A stretch of 64,000 bases of DNA, from contig NZ_LBFC01000022.1 in the NCBI RefSeq assembly GCF_001990485.1, positions 62,001 to 126,000 of the forward strand, given 5' to 3'. This document shows, piece by piece, positions 19,407-27,549 of the stretch; the stretch's first letter is position 1, and each line of letters begins with the position of its first letter. Origin of the DNA: Thermosipho affectus. GTDB lineage: Bacteria > Thermotogota > Thermotogae > Thermotogales > Fervidobacteriaceae. The position numbers and the translations under genes were made by a program. The notes beneath the pieces are model-generated. The model did no database searches. It was not told the DNA's origin and was given only the letters and a program-made list of their open reading frames with translations.

Positions 19407-20272
19407 TGGCTAAAAAGCAAGAATGTCCAAAAGGTGCCCCTTTGTGGATGACCACATATGGTGATATGGTTACGTTGTTGCTGACATTTTTTGTGTTGCT
19501 CTTTGCAATGTCTAGTATTAGTCCAGGTAAGTTTCAACAAGTTGCGGTAGGTTTAACATCGGCTTTAAATGGAAATCCCCCAAGTGTTTTAACTGGTGGA
19601 AAATCTTTACAAACAGAACCATTAATTTCACAAAATCCTGGGGTTTATCAGGAGATTTTAAGGATATCAGAGGAATACAAAGGAAAGGTAACTGTACAGG
19701 AAAAAGATGAAGGTACATTAATTACAATTAGTGATTTGGATATATTTGAACCAGGGAGTGCAAGGTTAACTGCTGAAGCGAAAAAACTTTTGGAAAAATT
19801 GGGAACTGTGATAATTGAACATACTACTAATGTTCTCGAAGTATATGGTTTTGCAAATGAAATACCTTTGCCTGAGAATTCTATATATTTTTCCAATTGG
19901 CATCTCAGTGCTGCACGGGCTTCTAGTGTTGTTCTTTTCTTTACAACAGAATTAAAACAGAAACGTTCATTAGAAAGAATAGCGGATATCCAGTTAGGAA
20001 GGTTTGATCCAGATTACTATTATGCACCTGAGAGGTTTGTACCAATAGGGAAGGGTGATGTTGAAATACAAAAAGAAATAAAAGCATTGAGAAATTTATA
20101 TGAATTTAAACTTGAAGAGATGAGAAAAAAGTTAGTTGCAGGTGAAATTACGAGAAACGAGTGGAATGATTTTGTTGCAAGACTCACTCAAGAAACCGAT
20201 CAGAAAATCGTGGATTTAAGGCAAAAATATAGAAGAATTGATATTTTGATAAAGAGAGAATTAGCAAAATAG
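19406..20272 (+). CDS. motB: Flagellar motor stator MotB with an inserted helical segment
   Basis: 288 residues. After a short cytoplasmic end, one helix (about 18-38) carries Asp20 in TYGDMVTLLL, the ion-binding aspartate. The periplasmic OmpA-like peptidoglycan-binding domain begins near 105 (LDIFEPGSARLT, VYGFANEIPL, LSAARASSVV). In the usual domain the GxGxxxP loop is soon followed by NRRVDI; here about 60 residues of charged helix (about 214-273, containing KKLVAGEITRNEWNDF) come before YRRIDILI. It overlaps motA by one base (TAATG). The core function appears intact. Confidence 0.93.
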   Translation: MAKKQECPKGAPLWMTTYGDMVTLLLTFFVLLFAMSSISPGKFQQVAVGLTSALNGNPPSVLTGGKSLQTEPLISQNPGVYQEILRISEEYKGKVTVQEKDEGTLITISDLDIFEPGSARLTAEAKKLLEKLGTVIIEHTTNVLEVYGFANEIPLPENSIYFSNWHLSAARASSVVLFFTTELKQKRSLERIADIQLGRFDPDYYYAPERFVPIGKGDVEIQKEIKALRNLYEFKLEEMRKKLVAGEITRNEWNDFVARLTQETDQKIVDLRQKYRRIDILIKRELAK

Positions 20273-20283
20273 GAGGGGTTCAA

Positions 20284-20808
20284 ATGCCAGAGGAAGAAAT
20301 TCAAGAAGCTCAGCCAAAGAAAAAAAAGGGAATAATGGGATTGCTAATGCCAATTTTGATACCTTTAGTTATATCGTTAGTGGTAAGTGTTGCAGTGGTT
20401 ATGTTCTTGGGCAATAACACTCAACCACAAGCTGCAAAAGAAACTACTCAATCTGAAACTACTTCTGCAGTTCCTATAAAAGCGGTTGTTATTCAGCCAG
20501 GAACTTATCAGACGTTTATGTTAAAAGGCGGAAAGGAAGTTGCTGTTATTGACTCGCTTTCGTTTAAGGTGGGAAGCGATCAATGTAGAGGTTTAATTGC
20601 AGAAAAGAATGATGAAATCATGGATGCTTTAATGCTTATTTTTCTTAGTAAAGAGAGAACAGAAATAAATACACCTGCAGGGATAGAACTTTTGAAAAAA
20701 CAAATAAAAAATGCTGTAAATGAAATAACAGGATTTGTTGGTGAAAAAGAAAAACAAGGAGTGATAGATGTATATCTTTATATAAAAGCTGTTAGCTCTG
20801 TACAGTAA
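20284..20808 (+). CDS. fliL: Flagellar basal body-associated protein FliL
   Basis: 174 residues: a cytoplasmic basic N terminus (QPKKKKG), one membrane helix (about 19-42), a Gln/Thr-rich linker and a periplasmic domain ending TGFVGEKEKQGVIDVYLYIKA, close to the FliL C-terminal pattern. FliL surrounds or stabilises stator units. It sits between motB and fliM as expected. AGGAGG lies before the ATG. The sequence is divergent in the middle, but topology, end motif and context agree. Confidence 0.9.
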   Translation: MPEEEIQEAQPKKKKGIMGLLMPILIPLVISLVVSVAVVMFLGNNTQPQAAKETTQSETTSAVPIKAVVIQPGTYQTFMLKGGKEVAVIDSLSFKVGSDQCRGLIAEKNDEIMDALMLIFLSKERTEINTPAGIELLKKQIKNAVNEITGFVGEKEKQGVIDVYLYIKAVSSVQ

Positions 20809-20821
20809 TTGAGGTGATAAT

Positions 20822-21811
20822 ATGTCTGATGTTTTAAGTCAGGAAGAAATAGATAGGTTATTACAGGCTGTAAATCAAGGAGAAGTATCGATTGAAGAGG
20901 TAAAAAAAGAGGAAGAAGAGAAAAAAGTTAGAACTTACGATTTCCTAAGACCTAGGAAATTTTCCAAAGAACAAGAAAGAACATTGCAGATGCTCCATGA
21001 GAATTTTGCAAGAAGTTTATCAACGTATTTTTCTGGTAGATTGAGAAGTTTTGTTGCGGTTGATCTTGTAAGTATTGACCAGATGACATATGATGAGTTT
21101 ATAAAGTCGATAAAAAATCCTTCCTTTATTACTGTATTTTCTGCAAAGGAATTTGTTGGAAGTGCTGTACTGGATATAGATTTAGAGATTTTTTACGGTA
21201 TTTTGGAAATTTTACTAGGAGGTCCAGGAACTTCTGTTGAGTTAAATAGACCTCCAACAGGAACTGAAATAGAAGTTATGAGAAAAGAAGTTGTAAATAT
21301 CTTGACAAATTTATCACAGGCGTGGAATAGTGTTTATTCTTTTGTTCCTGTTATTGAAGCTATTGAAACAAACCCACAATTTGTTCAAGTGGTGGCGTTA
21401 AATGAAATGGTTTTGGTGATAACGTTTTTCGTAAATATTGGTAAACTTGAGGGATATATAAATGTCTGTTGGCCTTCTTCATTGGTGGAACCAATTGGAG
21501 AAAAGTTAACTACCCAGAGTTGGTTTAAAACAAAACAGAAAATTGTTTCCGAGGAGGATATGAAAGCTTTAAGAGAGAATCTTGCAAGAACAATTGTGGA
21601 GTTATCTGCAACTATTGGAGAAACTAACTTGACACTTTGGGATATTTTAAATCTTGAGGTTGGTGATGTAATACGTTTAAATACTTTTAAAGAGGATCCT
21701 CTAAAGATAAAACTAAATGGGAAGGATAAATTTCTTGGGGTTCCAGGTGTTTTTAAAGGAAGGTATGCAGTTAGAATTGTAGAGGTGTTAGATGAGGAGG
21801 AGATAAAATGA
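20822..21811 (+). CDS. fliM: Flagellar motor switch protein FliM
   Basis: 329 residues. The N-terminal CheY-binding motif LSQEEIDRLLQAV (5-17) is intact, followed by a middle domain related to CheC (about 40-230) and a C-terminal SpoA domain (about 250-325, LNLEVGDVIRLN, GVFKGRYAVRIVEV). It forms the rotor C-ring and receives the CheY-P signal. The end overlaps fliY by four bases. Full length. Confidence 0.96.
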   Translation: MSDVLSQEEIDRLLQAVNQGEVSIEEVKKEEEEKKVRTYDFLRPRKFSKEQERTLQMLHENFARSLSTYFSGRLRSFVAVDLVSIDQMTYDEFIKSIKNPSFITVFSAKEFVGSAVLDIDLEIFYGILEILLGGPGTSVELNRPPTGTEIEVMRKEVVNILTNLSQAWNSVYSFVPVIEAIETNPQFVQVVALNEMVLVITFFVNIGKLEGYINVCWPSSLVEPIGEKLTTQSWFKTKQKIVSEEDMKALRENLARTIVELSATIGETNLTLWDILNLEVGDVIRLNTFKEDPLKIKLNGKDKFLGVPGVFKGRYAVRIVEVLDEEEIK

Positions 21812-22917
21812 TGGGAGACGAACAATTTCTTTCGCAAGAAGAGTTGGACTCTCTTTTGAATCAAATAGATGATTCGCAAAATGAACTAACTGATCTTGAA
21901 AAAGATATGTTTGGTGAAATTGGGAATATAATAATGGGGAGTGGGACTACTGCTTTATCAACACTCCTTGGGAGAAAAGTTGATATAACTGTTCCTACAG
22001 TTGAAATGAAGAAACTCAAAGAAATAAGAAAAGAGGTTAAAGGTAAAAATGCGGTAGTTTCGATAAATTTTGTAGGAGAAATAGAAGGATTAAATGCCTT
22101 GGTTTTACCACAGATTGCAGTGGCAAGGATTGCAAATATTATGATGGGTGGTACTGGAGAAGTAGAATCAGAGGAAGTGGATGAAATATCATTGAGTGCA
22201 GTCTCTGAAGCAATGAATCAAATGATGGGGGCGGCAGCAACTTCTCTTTCAGATATGTTAAAAAAACCAGTGGATATAACACCTCCGGTCGTTGAATTGT
22301 TAGATTTTGATGATGAAAATGTTAAATTTCCACCGGTAGTTACTAACGAGGATGATGTTGTTGCAAAGGTTAATTTTAATCTTATAATCGAGGGGTTAGA
22401 ACCTGCAGCCTTCTTTTTAACAATGTCACCACCTTTTGTAAAAAAATTGTATAAGATGTTATTTGGTAGTACTGAAACGGTACAAGAGGAAAAACAGTCT
22501 CCATTGCAGCCACAAACGCAAGTTAATAATCAATCTGGGAAGCCATCGATGGGAATGGCTACTTCTGAAAATGTTCAGAAAAATCCAGTTGCGGTTTCAC
22601 CAGCTCAATTTCAATCTTTTGAAAGTGGAGGAACTGTAAAAAGTGGTACACAGATTCCAGATAGGATTCAAGCACTTTTAGATATTCCTTTAAATGTTGT
22701 TGTGGAATTAGGAAAAACGAAATTAACTTTAAAACAAGTTATGGAGCTTTCTGTAGGTTCGTTGATTGAACTTGATAAATTGACAGGTGAACCTGTGGAT
22801 ATTATAGTTAATGGGAAACTTATTGCAAGGGGTGAAGTCGTAGTAATAGATGAAAATTTTGGTGTAAGAATTACGGAAATTGTGAGTCCACAAGAAAGAT
22901 TTTACACTTTAGAATAA
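21808..22917 (+). CDS. fliY: Flagellar motor switch phosphatase FliY
   Basis: 369 residues. It begins with a CheY-P-binding motif like that of FliM (LSQEELDSLLNQI). It continues with a CheC-type phosphatase domain having two active-site helices (EIGNIIMGSGTTALS and SEAMNQMMGAAATSLS), each with the E-x2-N pair, and ends with a FliN-type SpoA domain (about 285-365). A Gln/Ser/Pro-rich linker (about 225-280) separates them. The protein combines C-ring structure with CheY-P hydrolysis, as in Thermotoga and Bacillus. It is the last gene of the operon before a strong terminator. Confidence 0.95.
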   Translation: MMGDEQFLSQEELDSLLNQIDDSQNELTDLEKDMFGEIGNIIMGSGTTALSTLLGRKVDITVPTVEMKKLKEIRKEVKGKNAVVSINFVGEIEGLNALVLPQIAVARIANIMMGGTGEVESEEVDEISLSAVSEAMNQMMGAAATSLSDMLKKPVDITPPVVELLDFDDENVKFPPVVTNEDDVVAKVNFNLIIEGLEPAAFFLTMSPPFVKKLYKMLFGSTETVQEEKQSPLQPQTQVNNQSGKPSMGMATSENVQKNPVAVSPAQFQSFESGGTVKSGTQIPDRIQALLDIPLNVVVELGKTKLTLKQVMELSVGSLIELDKLTGEPVDIIVNGKLIARGEVVVIDENFGVRITEIVSPQERFYTLE

Positions 22918-22949
22918 AAAAGGCTTCGGAAGATCCGAAGCCTTTTTTA
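22916..22949. terminator. Bidirectional terminator between fliY and the metS-like gene
   Basis: AGGCTTCGGA (22921-22930) pairs with TCCGAAGCCT (22934-22943) across AGA, with an A-run on the left and a T-run on the right. It can therefore stop both the flagellar transcript and the opposing transporter transcript. Its right edge overlaps the stop codon of the small minus-strand gene. Confidence 0.93.
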
Positions 22950-23048
22950 TTTTTTCTTTGATTTAGCCGCTATTGAAAGGGACCAAAATAGTCCTCCAAA
23001 TAAAACTACACCTGCAAAAATCATAAATATTATAGCACTTATGCTCAT
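22947..23048 (-). CDS. Small subunit of NSS amino-acid transporter (MetS-like)
   Basis: A 33-residue product read on the minus strand: MSISAIIFMIFAGVV, then LFGGLFWSLSIA, ending AAKSKKK. It has one membrane helix with a basic C-terminal tail. GGAGGAG lies six bases before the ATG, and the start is 15 bases after the stop of the symporter gene. MetS of Corynebacterium glutamicum is a similarly tiny partner required by the NSS transporter MetP, and such pairs are widespread. Size, topology and adjacency fit that family. It is easily missed by length cut-offs. Confidence 0.85.
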   Translation of the reverse strand: MSISAIIFMIFAGVVLFGGLFWSLSIAAKSKKK

Positions 23049-23062
23049 TTTGTCTCCTCCCT

Positions 23063-24556
23063 TTAAATTTCCTTCTTATAGTATTCGCTGTCCTTTGAAG
23101 GAATTTTTGAAAGAATAATAGCGATAATCGGAGTTGCAATTAGTATTGCAAAACCAGTTAATAATGCCCAAGTTGGATAACCCCCATATGGTTCTTTAAT
23201 CTCATCTATTAATGTTAAAACAAGAACAGATATAAGTGCAGTTGGAATTATGAATTTTAACGATAAATTAAACCATTTTCCGATCTTTACTTCTGAAACT
23301 TTGTTGATATAATTTCTGAGTTTTTCCGCACCAAAAACCCAACCAATGATTATTGATTCCAAAATTCCAACAATTAATAATGCATATATACTAAGAAAGT
23401 GATCAATGATATCAAGCCAATACAGACCTCCTTGCGTGGAGAAAAGAAGTCCACATAGGAATCCAAATATTGAAAATCCTATTAAAAATGCCTTTTTGTT
23501 TGTTTTGAATTTATCAGATGCTGCTGCTTCTACCGCTTCAACTAGCGAGAAAGCAGAATCAATACCAAGTGTTAATAACATCAAAAAGAAAGCAAGACCA
23601 ATAATTGATTGGATAATCATACCACCTGGGAATAAAGAGATAGCTTTTGGATAAACTACAAATGCGAGTCCAATTCCACCTTTTACAACTTCATTGACAG
23701 GACTTCCAGTTTGTAAAGCCATGTAACCTAGCACTGAAAATACGGCAATTCCAGCAAGAAATGATGTAGCAGAGTTTCCTAATGCCGTAATTATAGCGTT
23801 GTTTGCAATGTCTTCATCTTTTTTGTTGTAACTTCCGTATGCAATCATTATACCAAACGCCAAACTAAGCGTGAAGAATATTTGACCAAATGCATTAGCC
23901 CAAACTCTTGGATCTGCAAGCTTTGCAAAATTTGGTTCAAATAGATAATTTAATCCTTGTGTTGCACCATCTAAAGTAATACCTCTGATTCCAAGTAGAA
24001 TTAATAAAACTACGGGTAATGGGACTGTCCATACAACTGTTTTTCCAACTGATGATGTGCCTTTTCTTAAGATAAAGTAAATCCATAACCATGCAAGTAC
24101 AAGTCCAATTAATATTGGCCATCTTATGGAACCTAATTCACCAGGACCATTGGATATTTTTAGAAAATTTCCAAAGAAAAAGTTGCTTGGATTGTCTTTC
24201 CATGCAACACCGAAAGAGTGATAAAGGTAGTTAAATATGTATGCCATTATAACATTGTAATAGAATGTTATTAATGCACCAGTTATAACAGCCCACCAAC
24301 CGATAAATTCTGCACCTTTTTTGATTTTTGCCATTGATTTTGGGGCACTGCTTTGGAATTTTTGTCCAATAGCAAATTCAGCCATAAGTAGTGGAATACC
24401 TGCTAAAAATAAAGCAATAAAGTATGGAACGTAAAAAGCACCTCCACCATTTGAATAGGCCATGTAAGGAAATCTCCAAGCATTCCCAAGTCCGGCAGCA
24501 GAACCAATTGCCGCAAGTACAAAAGCCCATCTTGAACCCCACTTTTGTCTAGCCAT
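23063..24556 (-). CDS. Sodium-dependent NSS-family amino-acid symporter
   Basis: 497 residues with about 11-12 membrane helices. The N-terminal signature KWGSRWAFVLAAIGSAAGLGN and WRFPYMAYSNGGGAF is the first helix of the neurotransmitter:sodium symporter family, containing the substrate and Na2 site. The substrate cannot be read from sequence; methionine or alanine is plausible given the MetS-like partner. Eleven to twelve helices are usual for prokaryotic members. GGAGGG precedes the ATG. The gene forms a two-gene operon with the small subunit. Confidence 0.92.
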   Translation of the reverse strand: MARQKWGSRWAFVLAAIGSAAGLGNAWRFPYMAYSNGGGAFYVPYFIALFLAGIPLLMAEFAIGQKFQSSAPKSMAKIKKGAEFIGWWAVITGALITFYYNVIMAYIFNYLYHSFGVAWKDNPSNFFFGNFLKISNGPGELGSIRWPILIGLVLAWLWIYFILRKGTSSVGKTVVWTVPLPVVLLILLGIRGITLDGATQGLNYLFEPNFAKLADPRVWANAFGQIFFTLSLAFGIMIAYGSYNKKDEDIANNAIITALGNSATSFLAGIAVFSVLGYMALQTGSPVNEVVKGGIGLAFVVYPKAISLFPGGMIIQSIIGLAFFLMLLTLGIDSAFSLVEAVEAAASDKFKTNKKAFLIGFSIFGFLCGLLFSTQGGLYWLDIIDHFLSIYALLIVGILESIIIGWVFGAEKLRNYINKVSEVKIGKWFNLSLKFIIPTALISVLVLTLIDEIKEPYGGYPTWALLTGFAILIATPIIAIILSKIPSKDSEYYKKEI

Positions 24557-24651
24557 AAAATCCCTCCTTTGTTAAGGTTGTAAAAACATTTGTAACTTTT
24601 AAGAAATTTTCTTATAAATAATATAACATATTTAACATGTAAAAATCAAAT

Positions 24652-24682
24652 AAAAAAATCCGTTCTAAAAAAACGGATTTTT
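24652..24682 (-). terminator. Second terminator downstream of the moxR-like gene
   Basis: AAATCCGTT (24656-24664) pairs with AACGGATTT (24672-24680). On the minus strand the stem is followed by TTTTATTT; on the plus strand a short T-run also follows. It lies 60 bases beyond the first moxR terminator, so the two act in tandem and insulate the symporter gene. Confidence 0.8.
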
Positions 24683-24737
24683 AAAAATTTTTTGTTAATT
24701 TTGTATTTACTTAATGATGTATTTTTTTAATTATTAT

Positions 24738-24765
24738 AAAATAACCCCTCACTTTGAGGGGTTAT
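24738..24765 (-). terminator. Terminator overlapping the moxR-like stop codon
   Basis: ATAACCCCTC (24741-24750) is the exact complement of GAGGGGTTAT (24756-24765), with loop ACTTT. The stop codon of the ATPase gene (24762-24764) is inside the stem. The minus-strand tail after the stem starts TTTTATAAT, only moderately T-rich. Confidence 0.8.
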
Positions 24766-25787
24766 ATAGATATTTTTTCCAGGATTTTATCACATATTAG
24801 ACCTTTAAAGCCAGGTTCATTTGAAAGTTCGCTGAGTAATCGAACTAAACTAAAAAATACGTCTTTAGGTACAATTGAAGATACGGATAATAGATTTTTG
24901 GAAATAGTTTCCACGTTGTTGATTAAATTTTTTGCTTCATCTTCTGTCAAATTTGTCAAGAAATCAATTATTCTTAAAATTAAAGAGTTTGCATCGTGTA
25001 ATTCTAGATTCTTTGGTATTTTTCCATTAATAATGATTTCTCTTGCGGTAGGAATATTAGAAGTGATATTCTCTATAAAGATTTTTGCAGCTTCTGGGCC
25101 TAAAATTCCAGATGCGAGTTGATATCCGTATTGTCTTTTTTCATCCTCGGTTAGATTTTTTAAAACATTTCCTAATTTGTACCAACTTCTAGGGCTTGGT
25201 TTTAGCGTAGTTTTTAAAGATATATAATTTGAAGTATGGAGAAATTCTGGATTTTTCTCTATAAATTCTATTATTTCATTTGGTAAATGATTATTTTTTG
25301 CCCAATTGATCCACTCAGTTGTATCTGGTGAAACTTCTAAGATAAAAAATCTTGATAAAAAGGCGGGATCAGTTATTAAATCTACTTGATCATACTCTTC
25401 ATCTGGCGGGTTCATAGAAGCTACTATCCATGTTCCTTTTGGAAGAATATGGTTGTGAATACGCTTATCAATTAAGAGTTGCATTATTGCGTTTCTTATG
25501 CTTCTGTGAGAGCGGTTTATCTCATCTAAAAAAATTATGGTATTTTCGTATTCAGGCCACCAATCTGGTGCCAAAAAAACTGTTTTATTATTTTCTCTTG
25601 AAGGAAGTCCTATTAAATCTCCAGGTTCCATTTGGGATAATACAAGTATGATTAGTTTTCTGTTTGTTTCTTTTGCAATTTCTTTTATTATGTCAGTTTT
25701 TCCTACACCAAAATGACCTATTAGAAGTGGAATTTCGTTACTTTCCATTATTTTTTTCGATAGTATTTTGGCTTCTTCCAGCGTCAA
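24762..25787 (-). CDS. MoxR-type AAA+ ATPase
   Basis: About 341 residues. Walker A is GHFGVGKTD, Walker B is IIFLDEINR, and sensor-like IVASMNPPDEEYDQ follows, typical of MoxR/AAA_5 proteins that remodel partner complexes with VWA-domain proteins. No VWA or DUF58 gene is adjacent, so the partner is unknown. TTG at 25787 is preferred as start because AGGAGGTG ends six bases upstream; GTG at 25796 is inside that site. It overlaps the scpB end by 50 bases and is last in the operon before tandem terminators. Confidence 0.85.
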   Translation of the reverse strand: MTLEEAKILSKKIMESNEIPLLIGHFGVGKTDIIKEIAKETNRKLIILVLSQMEPGDLIGLPSRENNKTVFLAPDWWPEYENTIIFLDEINRSHRSIRNAIMQLLIDKRIHNHILPKGTWIVASMNPPDEEYDQVDLITDPAFLSRFFILEVSPDTTEWINWAKNNHLPNEIIEFIEKNPEFLHTSNYISLKTTLKPSPRSWYKLGNVLKNLTEDEKRQYGYQLASGILGPEAAKIFIENITSNIPTAREIIINGKIPKNLELHDANSLILRIIDFLTNLTEDEAKNLINNVETISKNLLSVSSIVPKDVFFSLVRLLSELSNEPGFKGLICDKILEKISI

Positions 25788-26280
25788 ATTGTACACCTCC
25801 TAATTCGACTAAGAGATCTTCAATAAAAGTTTCTTCTTTGAAAGTTTCAGTAAGGCTGTAAATGTATTTCCTCCCCTTCTTTTTTCTTTTTATAACGCCA
25901 TTCATAAGTAATTGTTTTATAATGTTTGTTGAATCTTTTCCTCTGATTCCATCGATTTCCTTTTTGGTAGCGTTTTTTGTTGATGCAAGAAAGATAACAA
26001 TTTCAAGTTGAGAAGTTGAGAGAGTACTCAAAGAACGCCTTTTAACCACTTTTTCAACATATGTTGAAAATTTTTTCTTTGTAAAAAATTTTATATATCC
26101 ATCTATGTTTCTTAATTCTATACCTGATTCTTCGTTTAGATTGTATTTTTTTTCTAGATTTTTAATTATTTCTTCTAATTTTTTTTCGTCTATTTGTGTT
26201 ATTTCAATTATCTTTTCTTTTTGAATACCTTTTGAAGCAAAAATTAATGACTCAACTATTGCTATTTTTTCCATATCCAT
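25738..26280 (-). CDS. scpB: Segregation and condensation protein B
   Basis: 180 residues; a tandem winged-helix protein that binds ScpA and regulates the Smc condensin in chromosome compaction. VESLIFASKG near the N terminus, the LSTLSTSQLEIVIFLAS stretch (family: TxxALETLAIIAYxQP) and RGKDSTNIIKQLLMNGVI (family: IRGVxSxxxIxxLLExGLI) match. AAGGAG precedes the ATG. It lies directly after scpA with a one-base gap, the usual arrangement. The C-terminal end is covered by the moxR start. Confidence 0.93.
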   Translation of the reverse strand: MDMEKIAIVESLIFASKGIQKEKIIEITQIDEKKLEEIIKNLEKKYNLNEESGIELRNIDGYIKFFTKKKFSTYVEKVVKRRSLSTLSTSQLEIVIFLASTKNATKKEIDGIRGKDSTNIIKQLLMNGVIKRKKKGRKYIYSLTETFKEETFIEDLLVELGGVQFDAGRSQNTIEKNNGK

Positions 26281-26281
26281 T

Positions 26282-26932
26282 TTAAATTCTCCTTATAAAG
26301 AGGTTTTCTTCTATTATTATTTTTTTGAGTTTTACAAGTTCCAAAATTGCCAAAAATTTTATTATAATTTCATATTTGTTTTTTGAGTTTTTTAGAATAT
26401 TTATTAAATTTTTTTCTGTATCATTTAAAATTTGACTCATTACTGTCTCAATAGAAATATCTTCTTTCTTTATTTTGTAAACTTTTTGTTTTAACTCCAC
26501 TTCTTTTATGATAGAAGAGATTAGTTTCTGTAATTTTTTCTCGTTAATTTTAGGAAATACCGTTTTTACAGATACGGGAATATTTTTAATACTAACATTT
26601 TCTGCTTTTTTTATCTTTTTTACCATTTCTTTTAATTTAGCATATTGTTCGACTTGAAAGTAAAGTTTTTCTTTTGATTTTATAAATTCTTTATCTTCTG
26701 AGCTTCTAGGAAGTAGACTTTTAGATTTTAGCTCCATAAGATATGCAGCAGTTGCAATAAATTCAGATGTTATTTTTAGATTAAATTCTTTCATTTTTTG
26801 TAGATATTGATAAAATTCGTCAGCAAGCTGGGAAATCGGTATTTCCCTGATACTTAATTTCTTTTTTTGTATAAGAAAAAGAATTAGATCTAAAGGTCCT
26901 TCAAATTCTTCAAATTTGAAGATAAATTCCAT
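26282..26932 (-). CDS. scpA: Segregation and condensation protein A
   Basis: 216 residues; the kleisin subunit bridging Smc heads. The N-terminal signature FEGPLDLILFLIQKKKLSI with IPISQLADEF is characteristic, as is AAYLMELKSKSLLP near 70-83. The C-terminal winged helix (FLAILELVKLKKI) is present. Slightly shorter than many ScpA proteins (about 240-260). TAATG coupling with the CBS-ACT gene upstream. Confidence 0.95.
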   Translation of the reverse strand: MEFIFKFEEFEGPLDLILFLIQKKKLSIREIPISQLADEFYQYLQKMKEFNLKITSEFIATAAYLMELKSKSLLPRSSEDKEFIKSKEKLYFQVEQYAKLKEMVKKIKKAENVSIKNIPVSVKTVFPKINEKKLQKLISSIIKEVELKQKVYKIKKEDISIETVMSQILNDTEKNLINILKNSKNKYEIIIKFLAILELVKLKKIIIEENLFIRRI

Positions 26933-27534
26933 TAAAATCCTTCTTCTTCAATGATTGAAAGGTATTTTATCTTGTATATTTCAAGTAAATTTGCAACTGT
27001 TTCTGGATCCTCGCATTGGATTTTTATAGATACTTGTCTTTTATCATTTTCCTTTAATGTTAATATGGAAAGTATATTCATTTTGTTATTTGCAAGGACA
27101 TCAATAACCCTTTTTAATTCACCTGGTTTGTCTTCAAGTTCTAGTACAATCCTTGTGCCTTGTTCATCCATAGCAGAGAGTTCTGTAAATGCCTCAAGTA
27201 CCTCCTGAACAGTTAATACACCAATTACTTCTGCGTTGTTATTGACGACTGGTAATATTTGGTCTTTGTTTTCAATTAACATTAATGCTGCTTCTTCAAC
27301 ATTTGAGTCTTCTACCACGTAAAAGTCTGGAAATGTTATATACATATCTAATGGCTCATCTAATTCTGAATCTCTAATGCTTGATTTGTATACTACTCCT
27401 TCAAATTTTTCATTTTCATCTAAAACTATACAATAATCACAAGAAAAGTCCCTCATTTTCCTTAATGCATTACCGATTGTTTCATTTTTTTTCAATGAAG
27501 GAAAATGTGTAAGTAACCATTTTTTTACATTCAT
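26932..27534 (-). CDS. CBS-pair and ACT domain protein
   Basis: 200 residues: two CBS repeats (about 8-60 and 70-118; VLDENEKFEGVVYKSSIRD, VVNNNAEVIGVLTVQEVLEAF) followed by an ACT domain (about 128-195; VLELEDKPGELKRVIDVLANN). CBS pairs bind adenosyl nucleotides and ACT domains bind amino acids, so a ligand-sensing regulator is likely, of what is unknown. GGAGG precedes the ATG at 27534. The gene starts the scpA-scpB-moxR run. Confidence 0.88.
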   Translation of the reverse strand: MNVKKWLLTHFPSLKKNETIGNALRKMRDFSCDYCIVLDENEKFEGVVYKSSIRDSELDEPLDMYITFPDFYVVEDSNVEEAALMLIENKDQILPVVNNNAEVIGVLTVQEVLEAFTELSAMDEQGTRIVLELEDKPGELKRVIDVLANNKMNILSILTLKENDKRQVSIKIQCEDPETVANLLEIYKIKYLSIIEEEGF

Positions 27535-27549
27535 AAATACAACCTCCTT

